NCBI GenBank assembly: GCA_946699065.1
Contig: CAMPDV010000105.1
Span: 558,001-622,000, forward strand
Direction: 5' to 3'
Source of the DNA: Loxodes magnus
Taxonomy: Eukaryota > Ciliophora > Karyorelictea > Loxodida > Loxodidae
Length of the DNA: 64,000 nucleotides
Part shown: positions 1-11,340 of the stretch, piece after piece
Layout of the letters: the number at the start of each line of letters is the position of its first letter
Numbering within the stretch: position 1 is the first letter of the stretch
Translations under genes and position numbers: made by a program
The notes under the pieces: generated by a model
What the model was told of the DNA's origin: nothing
What the model saw: only the letters and a program-made list of their open reading frames with translations
Database searches by the model: none

Positions 1-59
1 GGCGCTCAGTTCTTTCAATATTAATATTTAATATTAAAAAAATTGTTCTCATACTTCTT

Positions 60-395
60 GTTGTCATTCTATTCGTCCATTGAGTCACGTCAGCTTCTCC
101 AAATGGGGAATCTGCTTTTTAAAACTATTCTTGAGGCTCAAATCAAATGCTCCAGTCTTCTTGAATAAGATCAAAATAAGAATTGGTAATTAAGTTATTA
201 GTAGGCCTTCAATCAAACTTTCATACTGCTAGCGACAACTCTTGGGCAATTTGGGCTTGTCTTGTCACAGCTTATCCACCCTTCCCCGTGACGAAATCTA
301 GTGTGAGATTACTCACTATACAATGTAAACAGCACCAGATTGCTTACTAGTTCTCCTGACATTGCCTACATCCATATTCGTAATAAATAGATTTT
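60..395. repeat. Dispersed repeat family D, copy 1
   Basis: A roughly 300-bp segment matching 25165-25475. Shared blocks include cagcttctccaaat, tcaaactttcata, gattactcac and a closing stretch around ttctcctga. Many substitutions and small indels separate the two copies, so it reads as a non-coding interspersed element rather than a gene. It has more G+C than its surroundings. Copy 2 abuts the TTTA-rich tail of a SINE-like element. Orientation and origin are unknown. Confidence 0.6.
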
Positions 396-399
396 TGGC

Positions 400-1544
400 C
401 CAGGTTTACCTAGCGGCACAATATTTTTTAAGGTAGTATATTAATTTATATAAACTTAAAAATAGATACCTAAGATAAAAATTACTATCAGATTTTTCTA
501 TTCAAAACAAAATCTTTATCTCATTCAAAACTCCTCCTTTTCTAGTCTCTTTAAATACTTTTTTAATATAATACTCTTAGTTTTTTCTTTTTATTCCTAA
601 TTTTTTCATATTTGGCAATACTTTAAATCTAAATATTGCAAATAATATCTCTATCTTTGCAATAATTTTTTTAACAAAACAAGAGATGCCAATAAGTAAA
701 TGGATAAACGCTGAATTTATCTTTTTTAGTGGGACAAAATAGGATAAATTTAAGAAACTCTTAATCACTTTTCATAAGGCCTTACAATGCTTCAAACTGA
801 TTAAGTTAAATTTTTTAAAATTAAAAAAAATTGGTTAAAGTGCGCGTAATATCTCAATGGCGGACTACACTGTAAAAATAAAATTGCACTAGAGAAATAG
901 CAGAAGTCTCAAATAAAACTTAATAACTCTTAATAAGATATATCAGCGATTATTTCTTTCTTAATATGGGAAATCAAAAATTAGCAAAGATTGTCAATGA
1001 TCTTTGTTAGCGAACTTAAAATTTAATAAACTCTATGGAGTTTTAAAATCTGAAAAATTAACATTACGATAGAATTTAGTTCTAAATTCATCATTTTAGC
1101 AAATCTAAGGGATAATTTTATAGATAAAATAAACCGTAAGAGAAATTTAGAATACTAGAATCTATAAGCCAGCATAATCCTAAATATATAACAGTGGAAT
1201 GGAAAAAAACAATAACCTACAACATAAGATATTTCCAACTGAAAAACTATGATTTGCTGAAACTGCAAGTGACCAGACATAAATTAAGAAATTTTATACC
1301 AATTTAAATAAGAAGAACAAAGAATAATAGAAACTAATGGCAAATTTTACTTAAGAATTAATACAATTAAAAAGGCTTGCTCTATAGGAAAAGAATATTT
1401 CAAGTAAATAAAGAAGCATCCTATATCTAATATAAAGTCCAAGAATCTAATAAAAATGAGTAAAGTTGATCTATAGGAAAAAATCAATAAAGCAGATTTA
1501 AAAAAATCAAGACTCATGATTGTGAAGATCCATAAAGTTTATAA
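400..1544. other. AT-rich sequence with no recognised gene
   Basis: I see no motif, repeat partner in the window or RNA gene here. Every frame is open under the recoded table and reads as lysine, asparagine, isoleucine and glutamine, typical of random AT-rich DNA. Confidence 0.4.
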
Positions 1545-2400
1545 AAAAAGTTAAAGTTAAAAAGCTTTGTTAAAGCCTTAGTAGTCAGCCATCTGACCTA
1601 TTCTATCAGCTTGTCTCTATTAGTTTGTCTTGAATTCCTACTAGGCTTAGTTAGGCGGTGTAGCACTTCATTAGTGCACCATCCTTTAATATTCGGAATA
1701 GTTTTGGTCTTGCACTTAGCGTTTCTAATTATTTATCCAAGGATTAAGATTTGAATTAAAGAATTTTTTCTATAAATTTTTCCGCTTTATGTTGGATATA
1801 TCCTAAATAGTTTTCTAAAATTATCTTATTTATTCTTTCTTTAAATTTCGCTTAGTTAGTAGCAGTATTTTCATTGGTGTTATTTATTGCACACGTAGCA
1901 TTTTATTCTTCTTTTAAACTATTATTCCTGTAACACTTATTTAATTTAAATTTACTACTTATTTTAAATAAATGTTTACTGTTTATTTTAGTTTGAGGCT
2001 TCATTTTCTATTTCCATAGGATCTGATTAATTCTGTTAAAACGAAAATGGTGTTACCTGAATTTATTATTAAATTTAAAGAATTCTTTGTTCCAGTTTGT
2101 TTTCTATTTCTTATGATTATTAATATTGTTTCTCAAGTAAAGACGTTATTAGTTTTTCTAATTTTTCTACTTTATCAGGTATCTATTTTTAAACATAAAC
2201 TCTTTTAATGACTTAGATAATATTTCTATTTGATTTTGTGTCGGAAGTTTTTTTAATTCTGGATTTCCAAGTGGTTAATGTTCGTCATATCAATCATATT
2301 TCTCACTTTCACTCATTGTAATTATTTCGCTTTTTTATTTTTTAGAGAATTTTCCTGTTTAAATGTTTTGTTCAAAGTTCTGTTATTTCTTAGAAGCCAT
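1545..2400 (-). pseudogene. ORF1-like protein of a LINE-like element, copy 1 (frameshifted)
   Basis: The minus-strand reading starts MASKKQQNFEQ, close to the MASKKQS start of the zinc-knuckle elements at 54789, so the two families probably share an N-terminus. The protein is Lys/Asn/Gln-rich with a short coiled-coil-like stretch; no catalytic motif was seen. Against the better copy at 15970-16836 it has a +1 and a -4 indel in the coiled-coil segment. Downstream lie the shared 3' hairpin (about 1655-1690, here with GGTG/CACC as outer stem) and a tail of repeated AACTTT units at 1543-1563, which is how a non-LTR element ends. Function is inferred from this layout only. Confidence 0.45.
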
Positions 2401-2938
2401 TTTATATATATATGTCAATAATAATAAATAATAATAAACAAAATTTAATTTAAAATAAATAAAATGAAACACTTAATTACATTTTTTAAATAATAATCAA
2501 GATTATAAACTAACTTTGCCATTATAAATAATATTTTAACTACTTCACAAAAAAATGAAAATTTATTCAGAATTTAAATCTTTTACTTACCTTGAAAATT
2601 TACAAAATCTAAAAATAAAATAAAAGTTAAAAATAAATCAATAACAAATTTCATTAAATGAAAAAATACTTAAATTTATTATTTGTCTTCATTTACTATA
2701 ATTATATTTAAAATATTTTTAAACATAACCATTTTTTAAATCACATACTTTCACTAATTTTCAATAACCTATATTATTTACTCAAACTTTTTTTAAGATA
2801 AGAATATAAAACCTTTTAAATCAATAAAAAGCATTAAGCAAACACTTCAAAAACTACAAACATAATTACCATTAAACATTCATTTAAATGAATAACCAAT
2901 AATTTATATCTTTAATCGTAAAATTAAATTAAGTCAAA
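2401..2938. other. AT-rich spacer between ORF1-like element and WD40 gene
   Basis: About 540 bp, nearly identical to 16837-17372. The plus strand is rich in C and poor in G. No gene recognised. It lies between two minus-strand reading frames. Confidence 0.4.
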
Positions 2939-3904
2939 TCATAAGTTACTCATCTCGAAACCCTCCACTTTCTTATCATCTTGTCATATCCATCTATTAT
3001 CAACACTCAATGCTATAGAATATATTGATTCTGCATGTCCTTACAAAGTCTATATACACTCACCCTTATCAAAGTTCCAGATCTTGATTGTTTTATCTTT
3101 TGAACCAGAAAATATAACACTTGAATCAACACTTAACTGAAGTCTTGATATACCATCTGCATGACCTTGAAGAGTACGAATACACTAACCAGAAGAGAAG
3201 TCCCATATCTTAATATTACTGTCAACCGAACCCGATATTATATACTTATCATCCTTAGACACTATCACCGATAAAACTCAGCCTGAATGTCCATAAAGAT
3301 TTCGCGCAGGAAGTCCAGTCTTGAAATTCCAGATCTTTATAGTTTTATCCAAAGATCCCGATATAATATATTTAGAGTCATAGGAGATTACTACCGATTA
3401 AACATCAGAAGCATGTCCTGTTATAGTTCTTAGGAGAGCACCATTGTGGAAATTTCAGATCTTTATGGTTTTATCATCGGATCCTGATATAATATATTTA
3501 GAGTCAGGAGAGATTACTACCGATTAAATTGTATCAGTATGTCCTGTTATAGTTCTTAAGAGAGAGCCAGTCTATGAATTTCAGATCTTTATGGTTTTAT
3601 TCCAAGATGCTGATATAATATAGTTAGAGTCAGGGGAGATTACTACCGAGCAAACATGTAAAGTATGTCCTGTTATAGTTCTTAGGAGAGTATCTGTCTG
3701 GAAATTCCAGATATTTATCGAATATTCAGAACATCCTGAACCTGATACAATTCAATTCAGGTCACTTGATATGGATACCGATAAAACAGCTGAGGTGTGA
3801 CCAGTGAGGATTTAGTATAAAAAATATTCAAAAAATACCTTTACTTTGGTCATAACTGATCTTATTTATTAGTTTTTAGTAGCATAAGTTAGGCAGAATT
3901 TCAT
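2939..3904 (-). CDS. WD40-repeat protein (W1)
   Basis: About 322 codons reading as consecutive WD40 repeats, each near 42 residues with the pattern GHT...SVVISPDSKYIISGSxDKTIKIWNF. The Trp of KIW is TGG in most repeats but TGA in two adjacent ones, direct evidence that TGA means Trp. TAG and TAA fall at Gln positions such as SGQC. The start at 3904 (MKFC...) is in frame with a later Met at 3853. The last blade is damaged: relative to the gene at 44656, 13 nt are missing just before RKWR, so the C-terminus shifts and ends at TGA 2939-2941. WD40 propellers are protein-interaction scaffolds. It is divergent from the membrane-protein gene 32 bp away. It could be a recent pseudogene. Confidence 0.75.
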
Positions 3905-3936
3905 ACTTAAAATGAAGTAGAGATACTTTCCCTATG
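3905..3936. promoter_or_regulatory. Putative bidirectional promoter
   Basis: Only 32 bp separate the WD40 start (3904, minus) from the membrane-protein start (3937, plus), so the core promoters of both probably lie here or overlap the genes. No TATA-like box stands out. The same segment is copied at 18213-18239 in front of a truncated start. Inference from gene orientation only. Confidence 0.35.
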
Positions 3937-6220
3937 ATGTGGTTTCTCGCTCTTATACTTAGTTTGTCTTGCTTTAGCAGAAATTTTTTAAGAAGATAAA
4001 AGGGAGAAATTGAACCAGCAACTAAACTATCTTAATTGATTCATAGAAGCAAGCAGCTACTTGAAGGTAAATCTATTTCCTAGCCTCAATATTGTAAATC
4101 TTCTAAAAAAGAATAATATGAAGTTGTCTATTTTCTTTTACGAAAAGCTAAAAAATAAATCTATCAAATGCTTTTCATTTTAAGCTCCAGATTCTATTTA
4201 TTAGGTAAGTAAATGATATACATGTTCCTTAATCCTTAAATCTTAAAGTTTAGATTGATAATTTTTTGGCTTTTTTCTTCCCTTTTAAAGAAAATTGGTA
4301 AGTATCTTTTACCGCTAGATTAAACTCCTCATTGTAGCGTAGCTCCGAGACTAAACTTGCAATATACAAAATTGAAAGCAGGTAGGTTAAACATTCTTTA
4401 CTATTCAGTTTTACTTGGCAGTTATATTCAGCATGTTAAAACAATAGGAGGCTCATTGAGATTCTTTAATTTTAAAGATCTTGCGTTGATGGGATATTTT
4501 TATACTTTTTTCTTTGCTTTAATTCCTTTATCTCAAACTATTCTTTCAAGAGTAGGAATTCTACTAAACCACTGATGGTTTTATCATATTAATCTTTAAA
4601 TTATATTTAGTTTCTTATCAAATCTACCCATTTATATCCAACGAGATTTGGATAAAAAGTTAACCGTCGTTTTCATTTCTATCTTTGAAGATATGAATTT
4701 ATTTTAAATATGAATTTCATACTTGGAATTCTTTATTTTTTGTATTTCATCTTTTTTCTGTTTATCAAGCATTTCTAACTACAAACATATCGTAATTCTA
4801 GTAATGAAGTTAAGTAGAAATCAGACAGTAATTTAATGTTCTCCGTAACCTTCATCAAAGAGTTCTAAATTTTTAGCAATCTTTAGAGAAATTAACATCA
4901 CCAATAAGAATTTCTCGTTTGGAAATATTTTAGACTTTCAAATATTTCTTAGATGAATTCATAGATACAACCAGTCAAACAACTAATGACAAATATGAGA
5001 TTGTCCGAATACCTCGCTTTATCTTGATTTTTAGCACATTCTTAGTGTCCACTATATTTGCTTCATTCAACATTCTCTACATTTTACTAAAATTTGGTCC
5101 ATAGAAATTGATATCTGGTTCTGTCTTTAAGAGCACTGTTTCTTATTAAGATAGAATTAACTTTTCATTTTCTGACTTTTCTTTAATGTTCCTTTATTCA
5201 CCATATCAAGATATAAAGGAATTTCCAATCAACGACTTCAAGTAATATTTTAAGCTTCACATATTACTAGTTTAGACTAAGTTTTTATTAGATCTACCTA
5301 TTTTGAGTCTACTCAACTGATTACTATTCAAACGTAGTAACCTAATTACACCTCCCTCACTATAACTACAAATATTGAAAAACCTTAACATACTTAAAAG
5401 AAGCTTTAGCTTCTTATTTTAATAGCAACTTATTTTAACCTAAATAGACAAATACTTAGATATTACAGTAGCAAGGATATAAGATTAACAATCTAGCTTT
5501 AATTAACTAATCACTATATCCTAATTTTAATAGCCTAGCATTATTATATTACAGTTAATAAGACTATTAGCAACCCTTTATTTTAGCAAACCAGCTTATT
5601 AGTATTATATATTTAGTAGCTTTAATTTAAAGACTATAAGAGATATACTTATAGCATATCTATATACTACTGTAGAACTTTTAAGTTATAAGTGGAAATA
5701 GTTAATATGCTTAATTTATTATATATTTGGTTATTAAGCAAAATAATGCTAAAAAGGCTAAATTTTTTGAAAAAAACTAATAAAAAAATTTGATCCTTCA
5801 AACTAAATCCTGGAACAGAAATTCTATGAATTTTGGAATTTTCGCAAAAGATTTACCCAATAGGTGGAAAATTCTAAAGAACCTTAAATGATTATTTCTT
5901 TTATCCATAGGCTATTAGCAAACAGACTTGGATAATATTGTTATATGACTTAATAATTATAATAGGTTAGATAAAAAGAGAAGATTAGTAAGATTCTTAA
6001 GAAATAATATAACTAGGAATTAAGCTTAAATAGCAATTCCATTTTGAGGGTTTCTTATGCTTATTAGCTAATAAGTATCGAATAGCATTTATTTGATGAT
6101 TATAAACTTGATAGTGCTCGTTTAATATAATATAGAGAAGATATTAAAATACTTTGTTAAAATTAATAATTAGTTAAACTTAAATAAGTAAAAATAATAA
6201 TAGAAAAGGAAGATTTATGA
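3937..6220 (+). CDS. Signal-peptide, multi-pass membrane protein with one intron (copy 1)
   Basis: The chosen ATG gives a textbook signal peptide, MWFLALILSLSCFS. The frame runs to 4204, then a 49-nt intron (GTAAGT...TTTAG, 4205-4253) restores frame for about 655 more codons. The mature part has an extracellular-looking first segment, then hydrophobic stretches around IQFYLAVIFSML, FFVFHLFSVY and ILIFSTFLVSTIFASFNILYI. The C-terminal third is polar and probably cytoplasmic. TGA is read as Trp many times; I place the stop at TGA 6218-6220, but this is uncertain. The overall layout resembles the large membrane proteins expanded in ciliates, but I cannot name a family. A broken copy lies at 21008-23196. 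Confidence 0.5.
4205..4253 (+). other. Spliceosomal intron, 49 nt
   Basis: It begins GTAAGTAAATG and ends TTTAG. Its removal moves the reading frame from the signal-peptide exon into the long downstream frame. The sequence is almost unchanged at 21276-21324 in the broken copy. No alternative GT-AG pair nearby gives the same frame. Confidence 0.5.
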
Positions 6221-6329
6221 TTTGCTATTAAGCTTCTTTTATTAATTATAAACTTAATTAATTAATATTAAAAATATATTAGACCAGGTAATAGGACAAA
6301 AATTACTATGACTAAAAGAATGTAGTTTT

Positions 6330-7225
6330 AGCAAGATTTTTGCTTAATAAAACTGAGCAAATAATAGAGTTGCATTAAGATCGTCTTCTCTTACTCTTCT
6401 GATGTTTCTTTCTCGAAATTAATAAGGATAATTTTATTTTTCTGATATTTGTTTTCTGTTTTTTTCCTGAATTGTAGCATCTAAGGGTTTATCACCTTGA
6501 CAATTATGTAAACCTTTCAGAAATTTATTTTTTTCTTCTTTATTTTAGCTCTCATTTACTAATGAAAAGAATGCTTTAGAAATCTGTACCTTAGATAGTA
6601 AATTCTACCTATCTCTCCCTATTCCTTCATATCTTGTGTATGCATAATTGTTTGAGCTCTGTGTTATTCCATAACTTTTTATACTCTTCTAAATAGTCAA
6701 AGTTAGTTTCAATTACCTTTTTAGAAGTTATGCAAAGAAAGCCTATCTACTTTCTCTGCTTTTACTCAAAAGGATGTTAATTTCATCAATAATTTTCTTT
6801 CTGTATTTATAATATCACTATTCATTCTATTATCTGTTGCTGACTTGTTTGACTTCACTTTATTTATTGACAATCTTTTCTGGATTAATGTGGATAATAA
6901 TATTTTGCTTTAAAAGCTTTTTATTGCAAACTTAATGGTTTTCTTTGGTTTATTCATTCAGTTTTATTCTTAATAGAGCAAATTTTCTTATAAAGAGCTC
7001 AAATTTTTTCATTGATTGCTACATTTTTTAGAGTCTTATCTTGCTAACATATTAATATTGTCTCTTCATTATACCAAGAAACCTTTGGCTTTCTTCTCAT
7101 TTTGTATAAAATTCAGATCTGCTTACAGTTCCAAAAAGATTCTCAGTCTGTTAGTAAATTTACCTCTGAAGCTATTTATTCTCTCATCCAATTTTTAGAA
7201 AAGCCTCAACATCTACTATAAGCAT
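6330..7225 (-). CDS. Candidate gene, unknown function
   Basis: A single minus-strand frame of about 290 codons from ATG 7225 (MLIVDVEAFLKIG). Polar and basic with helical texture. TGA-encoded Trp falls at plausible places (IGWENKQ, TKWEESQRF, EQWYYKYRKK). No domain recognised. The plus strand is T- and C-rich here, as expected for a minus-strand gene, but a plus-strand frame over 6760-7240 also looks protein-like. The 5' end is cut close by a SINE-like element at 7255. The stop was not identified. Confidence 0.3.
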
Positions 7226-7254
7226 AGTTCAAAGATCAAATCAAAAATTTAATT

Positions 7255-7388
7255 TGGAAGGAAAATTTACAGGGACGCAGGAAGAGGAAACAAGAATAGA
7301 GAGGCCCATAAAATTTTATTTTTCGACATTAAATAAAATTATTTTAAAAAGCTGCGCACCAACGAGAGTGCTACGCGCTCTATAATCG
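7255..7388 (+). mobile_element. SINE-like family B, 5'-truncated copy
   Basis: It matches the last 130 bp of the copy at 53610-53965, from the ggaaggaaaatttacagggacg block through the shared 3' hairpin (7349-7381). 5' truncation with an intact 3' end is typical of reverse-transcribed elements. It lies tail-to-tail with the zinc-knuckle element that follows. Confidence 0.65.
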
Positions 7389-7399
7389 AATTTATTTTA

Positions 7400-8213
7400 T
7401 TTATAGCACATAATTTATTAAATGACTTCACCTTTATTTGGTTTGCCACTAATTAGTTTATGACTTTTAAGATATAAATTAATCGATCATGTCTTATTCA
7501 GAGTTTGCTTCTTCTATTGTATATCATGTTTACAGATTTTACCTTTCTTGATCTTAGGAATTTTTCTTCAACCTCAATTAGGTCCCAACATCTTCCTCGT
7601 CCTTCTTTTTTTAGCATTTACTATTTCCAATAGTAATTATCTCCACCGTAATATTTTTTCTTGCAAAGTCTTCCTTCTGGAGAACAGTATAATTTTGTCA
7701 TATTATTTTATATCTTTCAATTATTAGATTCTTGCTTCTTCTAAAAATACCAACATCTTCTAAAGATGTGTCCAACCTTTTAGCAATAAAAAATCCTTTT
7801 TTACAATATTTCTTGTTATGTCCTATTTTTAAGCATTTTTAGCACTTTTGGAATAAAAAAAAAGCGACAATTTTTTTCCGATCCGAAAAAGAATTTAAAT
7901 TTTGTTCTTCTATTACCATAGGATCATTATTAAGATTAGAATTGGTTTATTATTTTCTACTATTTTTGCTCCGTTTTTTCCAGTTTTTAATTACCTTGCA
8001 ACATAATAACTTTAGTGCTTATTTCTGTTTTTAACCATTAATTTTCGTTTTATAATTATTACACAGTAAAAGTTAGAGAATCTAATCGTTAAATCAAGCC
8101 TAGAAGTGATTGTTACATTTTTTTGTTTTCCGCTTCTAGGAGTGCATCTCGATTAGAGAGTTTTATTGTTCGATTTCCTGTTAGTTTTTGGTCGATTATT
8201 TATTAGAAGCCAT
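7400..8213 (-). pseudogene. Zinc-knuckle retroelement protein, copy E1 (frameshifted)
   Basis: The minus-strand start is MASNKQST. The region contains a clean CCHC zinc knuckle, CQKCLKIGHNKKYC (C-x2-C-x4-H-x4-C), and a C-terminal block around TKLYCSPEGRL. CCHC knuckles bind nucleic acid in retroelement Gag/ORF1 proteins. Compared with the copy at 54789 it has a +1 indel near codon 8 and further indels that destroy the second knuckle, so the product is broken. The closing block GGCAAACCAAATAAAGGTGA is shared with the copies at 53985 and 27540. Confidence 0.6.
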
Positions 8214-8224
8214 TTTATTTATAA

Positions 8225-9114
8225 TAGTTTATTATAATTTAAAATATATCTAAATATCGATAATATAATTGGTTTTTGTTATATAAATTAATGGTGCATA
8301 GATAAATTTGTAAGTAATTTTTTATAATATAAAAATGATCTATAAAAGAAATTGATGATACATAAGTTATAAATTTGATCTATCTTTAATGGTATAAAAG
8401 AGTTTAATTAATTTATAAAATGAATAAAGTAAATATTTTAGTTTAAACAAATTTAAAGTAATTTGCTTTTTATTTATTTTAAAGCAATTACTATAGAAAA
8501 AGTAAATAATTTTAAGATTTTACAATATACATAAATATTATGAGTTTTAGGTTTATAAAATCCGAATAGAATAGATTAATGGTAAGATTTATTAAAATAT
8601 TTTAATTTCTTTTATTTATCTTAAAATTATTTATATCTTACTTAATTTTTAAAGATTGCTAATAAAACTCTTACTTTATCATCTTATAAATTAGGTTTAT
8701 AAAAATGTAAATTTGGATGAATTTTAGAAAATAGAATTTAGTATGATTTAAAAATGATATAGGTAAAATGATAATGATTTAAAATTTGTATATAAAATTG
8801 AATATCTGTGATATAAAGTATCTTTAATTAAACTAAGTAATATATACAGATTAGAGATAAATAATAAATCAGTTAAAGTTTACATTTTTTATAATAAACT
8901 TTATAAATATATAAGAATAAACCACTATAAATATCATTATTATATTTACAAATACAATTCTATCAAAATTATTATACAGCTGCATCAACAAAACTTTAAT
9001 TACATTTATTTTTAAAATCAAAAATCCTAAATTCAGAAATCTAAACTGGATCGCTTTTATTATAATATTTTCAAACTTATAAGATATATCTAAGATACAT
9101 ATACAAAATTAAAT
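8225..9114. repeat. AT-rich island of composite unit, copy 1
   Basis: About 890 bp present also at 37250-38148, 48395-49259 and 54795-55690, with only a few substitutions over the whole length. The first two thirds carry more G than C on the plus strand, the last third more C than G. No gene recognised. See the finding on uneven divergence. Confidence 0.7.
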
Positions 9115-9258
9115 ATGAATCAAGACTCAAAAAATTTATATATTTCACTTTTCAATTATTACAACAGCACATTTTAAGATAAACTAACTCAAATTACCAA
9201 CTTATTAGATCTTATGGAAGAAGATTATGAAGAAGTAAATGTAATCATGTATTATTGA
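9115..9258 (+). CDS. Small ORF MNQD, copy 1
   Basis: The reading MNQDSKNLYISLFNYY... runs 47 codons to TGA 9256-9258. If that TGA is Trp the frame continues at least 35 more codons (WVGIAQRMLVILTGKI...). The segment through 9340 is nearly invariant in four copies (9115, 38149, 49260, 55691). The few differences are Ser/Thr, Ile/Leu and one synonymous Leu codon change, which fits a protein but is too few to prove it. It lies convergent to a Kelch gene. Function unknown. Confidence 0.3.
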
Positions 9259-9708
9259 GTCGGAATCGCATAAAGGATGTTAGTGATATTAACTGGTAAA
9301 ATACATGATGGCTTAAAGAGAATTCACTTAAAAATATAGTTATTATAATTTCTTAATAAGTTGCTTAAATAAATAAAAAATATATTAAAATTTTATATTT
9401 CATATAGATAATTTCTTATTTTCCTAACTCTTTACTTTACATTGCACAAAGCCAAAATCTGGGAACTTAGTCTAAATTTATTGACTAAAGTTTTCATAAT
9501 AATACTGCTTAAATATTTATTTTCAGTAAGAAATTATTATTTTATTTTTGTAAATATTTAGAATAAGACTTATAATATAATATAATATAAGCAGTTGTCA
9601 AATTATTTACTACATAATGCTAAATTACTAAATAATTAAAATTTAAAATAAAATATAATATTTATTATTAAAAATACTTTAAATTAATTCATATTTGTCT
9701 CTTTAACT

Positions 9709-10879
9709 TCATAACTTTATTCTTAAAGTCTTGTAACTCAAATTTATTATATCCACTCTCAACAATAAAAGCTTACCATAATCAATTATAAAAGTATAAG
9801 CAAATCTATCTCTAGTTTTAAATGCTGATAAATAAAATGAATTATGTTTAAATTCTATTTATTATCATTGTTGATTGCTTCTTTTATATATCTTTCTTAA
9901 AAATTCTTTTTTATGAGTATTTTTTACTCCTCCAACTATAATTAGAGGTTCTAATAACACTTAAGGATAACTAACAGCTTCAGGAAGATTTAAATGACAT
10001 TTATTTCATATATCATTCTATAAATTATATTTTCAAATGTCATTTAAAATTTATTCATTTTAATTTACACCTCCAAACGAATAAATATTTTACTCACTTT
10101 TATCTACTACTAATGTCTAATATGCTATAACGAAAGGAAACTAAGAGCATTATTATCATTTACTTTAACTTCCTATCTTTAATCTTTCTACTGTTCTAAA
10201 AGCTTTACTTGAATCAAAAATTCCTCCTACTACATAAATTCAATCTTAAGCTGCTGCTATTCCAAATACAAATCTTCCTTAGTTAAGATCTCCTAGTTTT
10301 CTACTATTTCCTTAAAAGTCTAATTATCAAGTTTCTTTTACTCCTTATCAATTTATTTCTCCTCCAACTAAATATAATTTGTTTCTATATTCAACGCTTC
10401 TACTTTAACGAGGAACTTTTATATTTAATTAAACTTTTTAAATTTATTCTGTTTCTATATTAAATAGTAAAAGTTATTATTATTCATATATAAATCAATG
10501 AATATTTTTACTTTCGCTTATATTCTACTCAGCTTAACTTATTTATTTTATATCTGGCTTAATACTTCCTTAATCAATCATTTTAGCTTTTATCCGTTAA
10601 TATTGTTACTTGATTATAGTTGAGGAATATTTTTAGATGATAGAAATAAAATATTATAGAAGGATGCTATATTTCTATTTATTATTTAGTTCCTATTATT
10701 TTAGTAATGTAATATGTTATGAGGGTATTTGATTTATAAACTAATAGCTAACTATTTATTGCTTCTTAGTTATTTTATTTTGCTTCTCATCAATTTACTT
10801 CTTCATTTCATTTCATTTCTATTACCATTACTTTCTAATATTCATCTTCTCTTACTATTATTGCAATATCTCTACCCAT
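9709..10879 (-). pseudogene. Kelch-repeat protein, copy K1 (splice acceptor lost)
   Basis: Minus-strand reading with Kelch blades: RSVEYRNKLYLVGG, DWIYVVGG, NIYSFGG and LIIVGG mark successive blades, with Trp after each often TGA. Kelch propellers bind protein partners. Start at 10879 (MGRDIAIIVRED), stop TGA 9709-9711; 1171 bp minus a 16-nt intron is exactly 385 codons. The intron position (10594-10609) reads GTAACAATATTAACGG, with the final AG changed to GG, so this copy is probably not spliced correctly and would shift frame. The other copies are K2-K5. Confidence 0.65.
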
Positions 10880-11340
10880 TCTTACTTTATAGGTAAATCT
10901 TCAAATCTAAAGTGAAACACCTTATAACAAATACAGCAGCTGATTTGATTCTATAAATAGTACTAAGTCTTTAAGCATAAACTACAGAAAGTGTGAGAAC
11001 AAGGTAAGACAGTAGGAATAGCGTTAGTTAGGTTAAAAGGATAAGAGCAGTATTAGCATAGGTAGATGACTTACATTTGATTATAAAGTAAATAAATGAG
11101 GTAAAAGAGTAAATATTTTAGTTTAGATTAGATGATTACAATTAGTATGATAAACTAGGTTAGGTTAGTCTAATATTAATGTATCTAGATATTTGATAGT
11201 GGTATATTAAGTTGTATTCTGCTTTAATCTATTGAATATATATAAATATTATGATATATTATAAATAGTTTATAGATAACTTAATAGAAGATAAATTATT
11301 ACAAATAAGGGAGTATTATTGAACTTATATTAAAGACTAA
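10880..11340. other. Upstream region of Kelch copy K1
   Basis: Conserved 5' flank of the Kelch gene, found also at 29116-29565, 39914-40380, 51038-51430 and 57450-57900. It contains no recognised gene; the promoter of the minus-strand Kelch gene should lie here. Confidence 0.4.

Noticed and set aside
4067-4083. A 17-nt GT-AG stretch (GTAAATCTATTTCCTAG) as an intron
   Set aside because: The signal-peptide frame reads straight through it as GKSIS, so no intron is needed.
4357-4575. Hydrophobic standard-code ORF inside the membrane-protein gene
   Set aside because: The frame after the 49-nt intron explains the region over a far longer stretch, to 6220.
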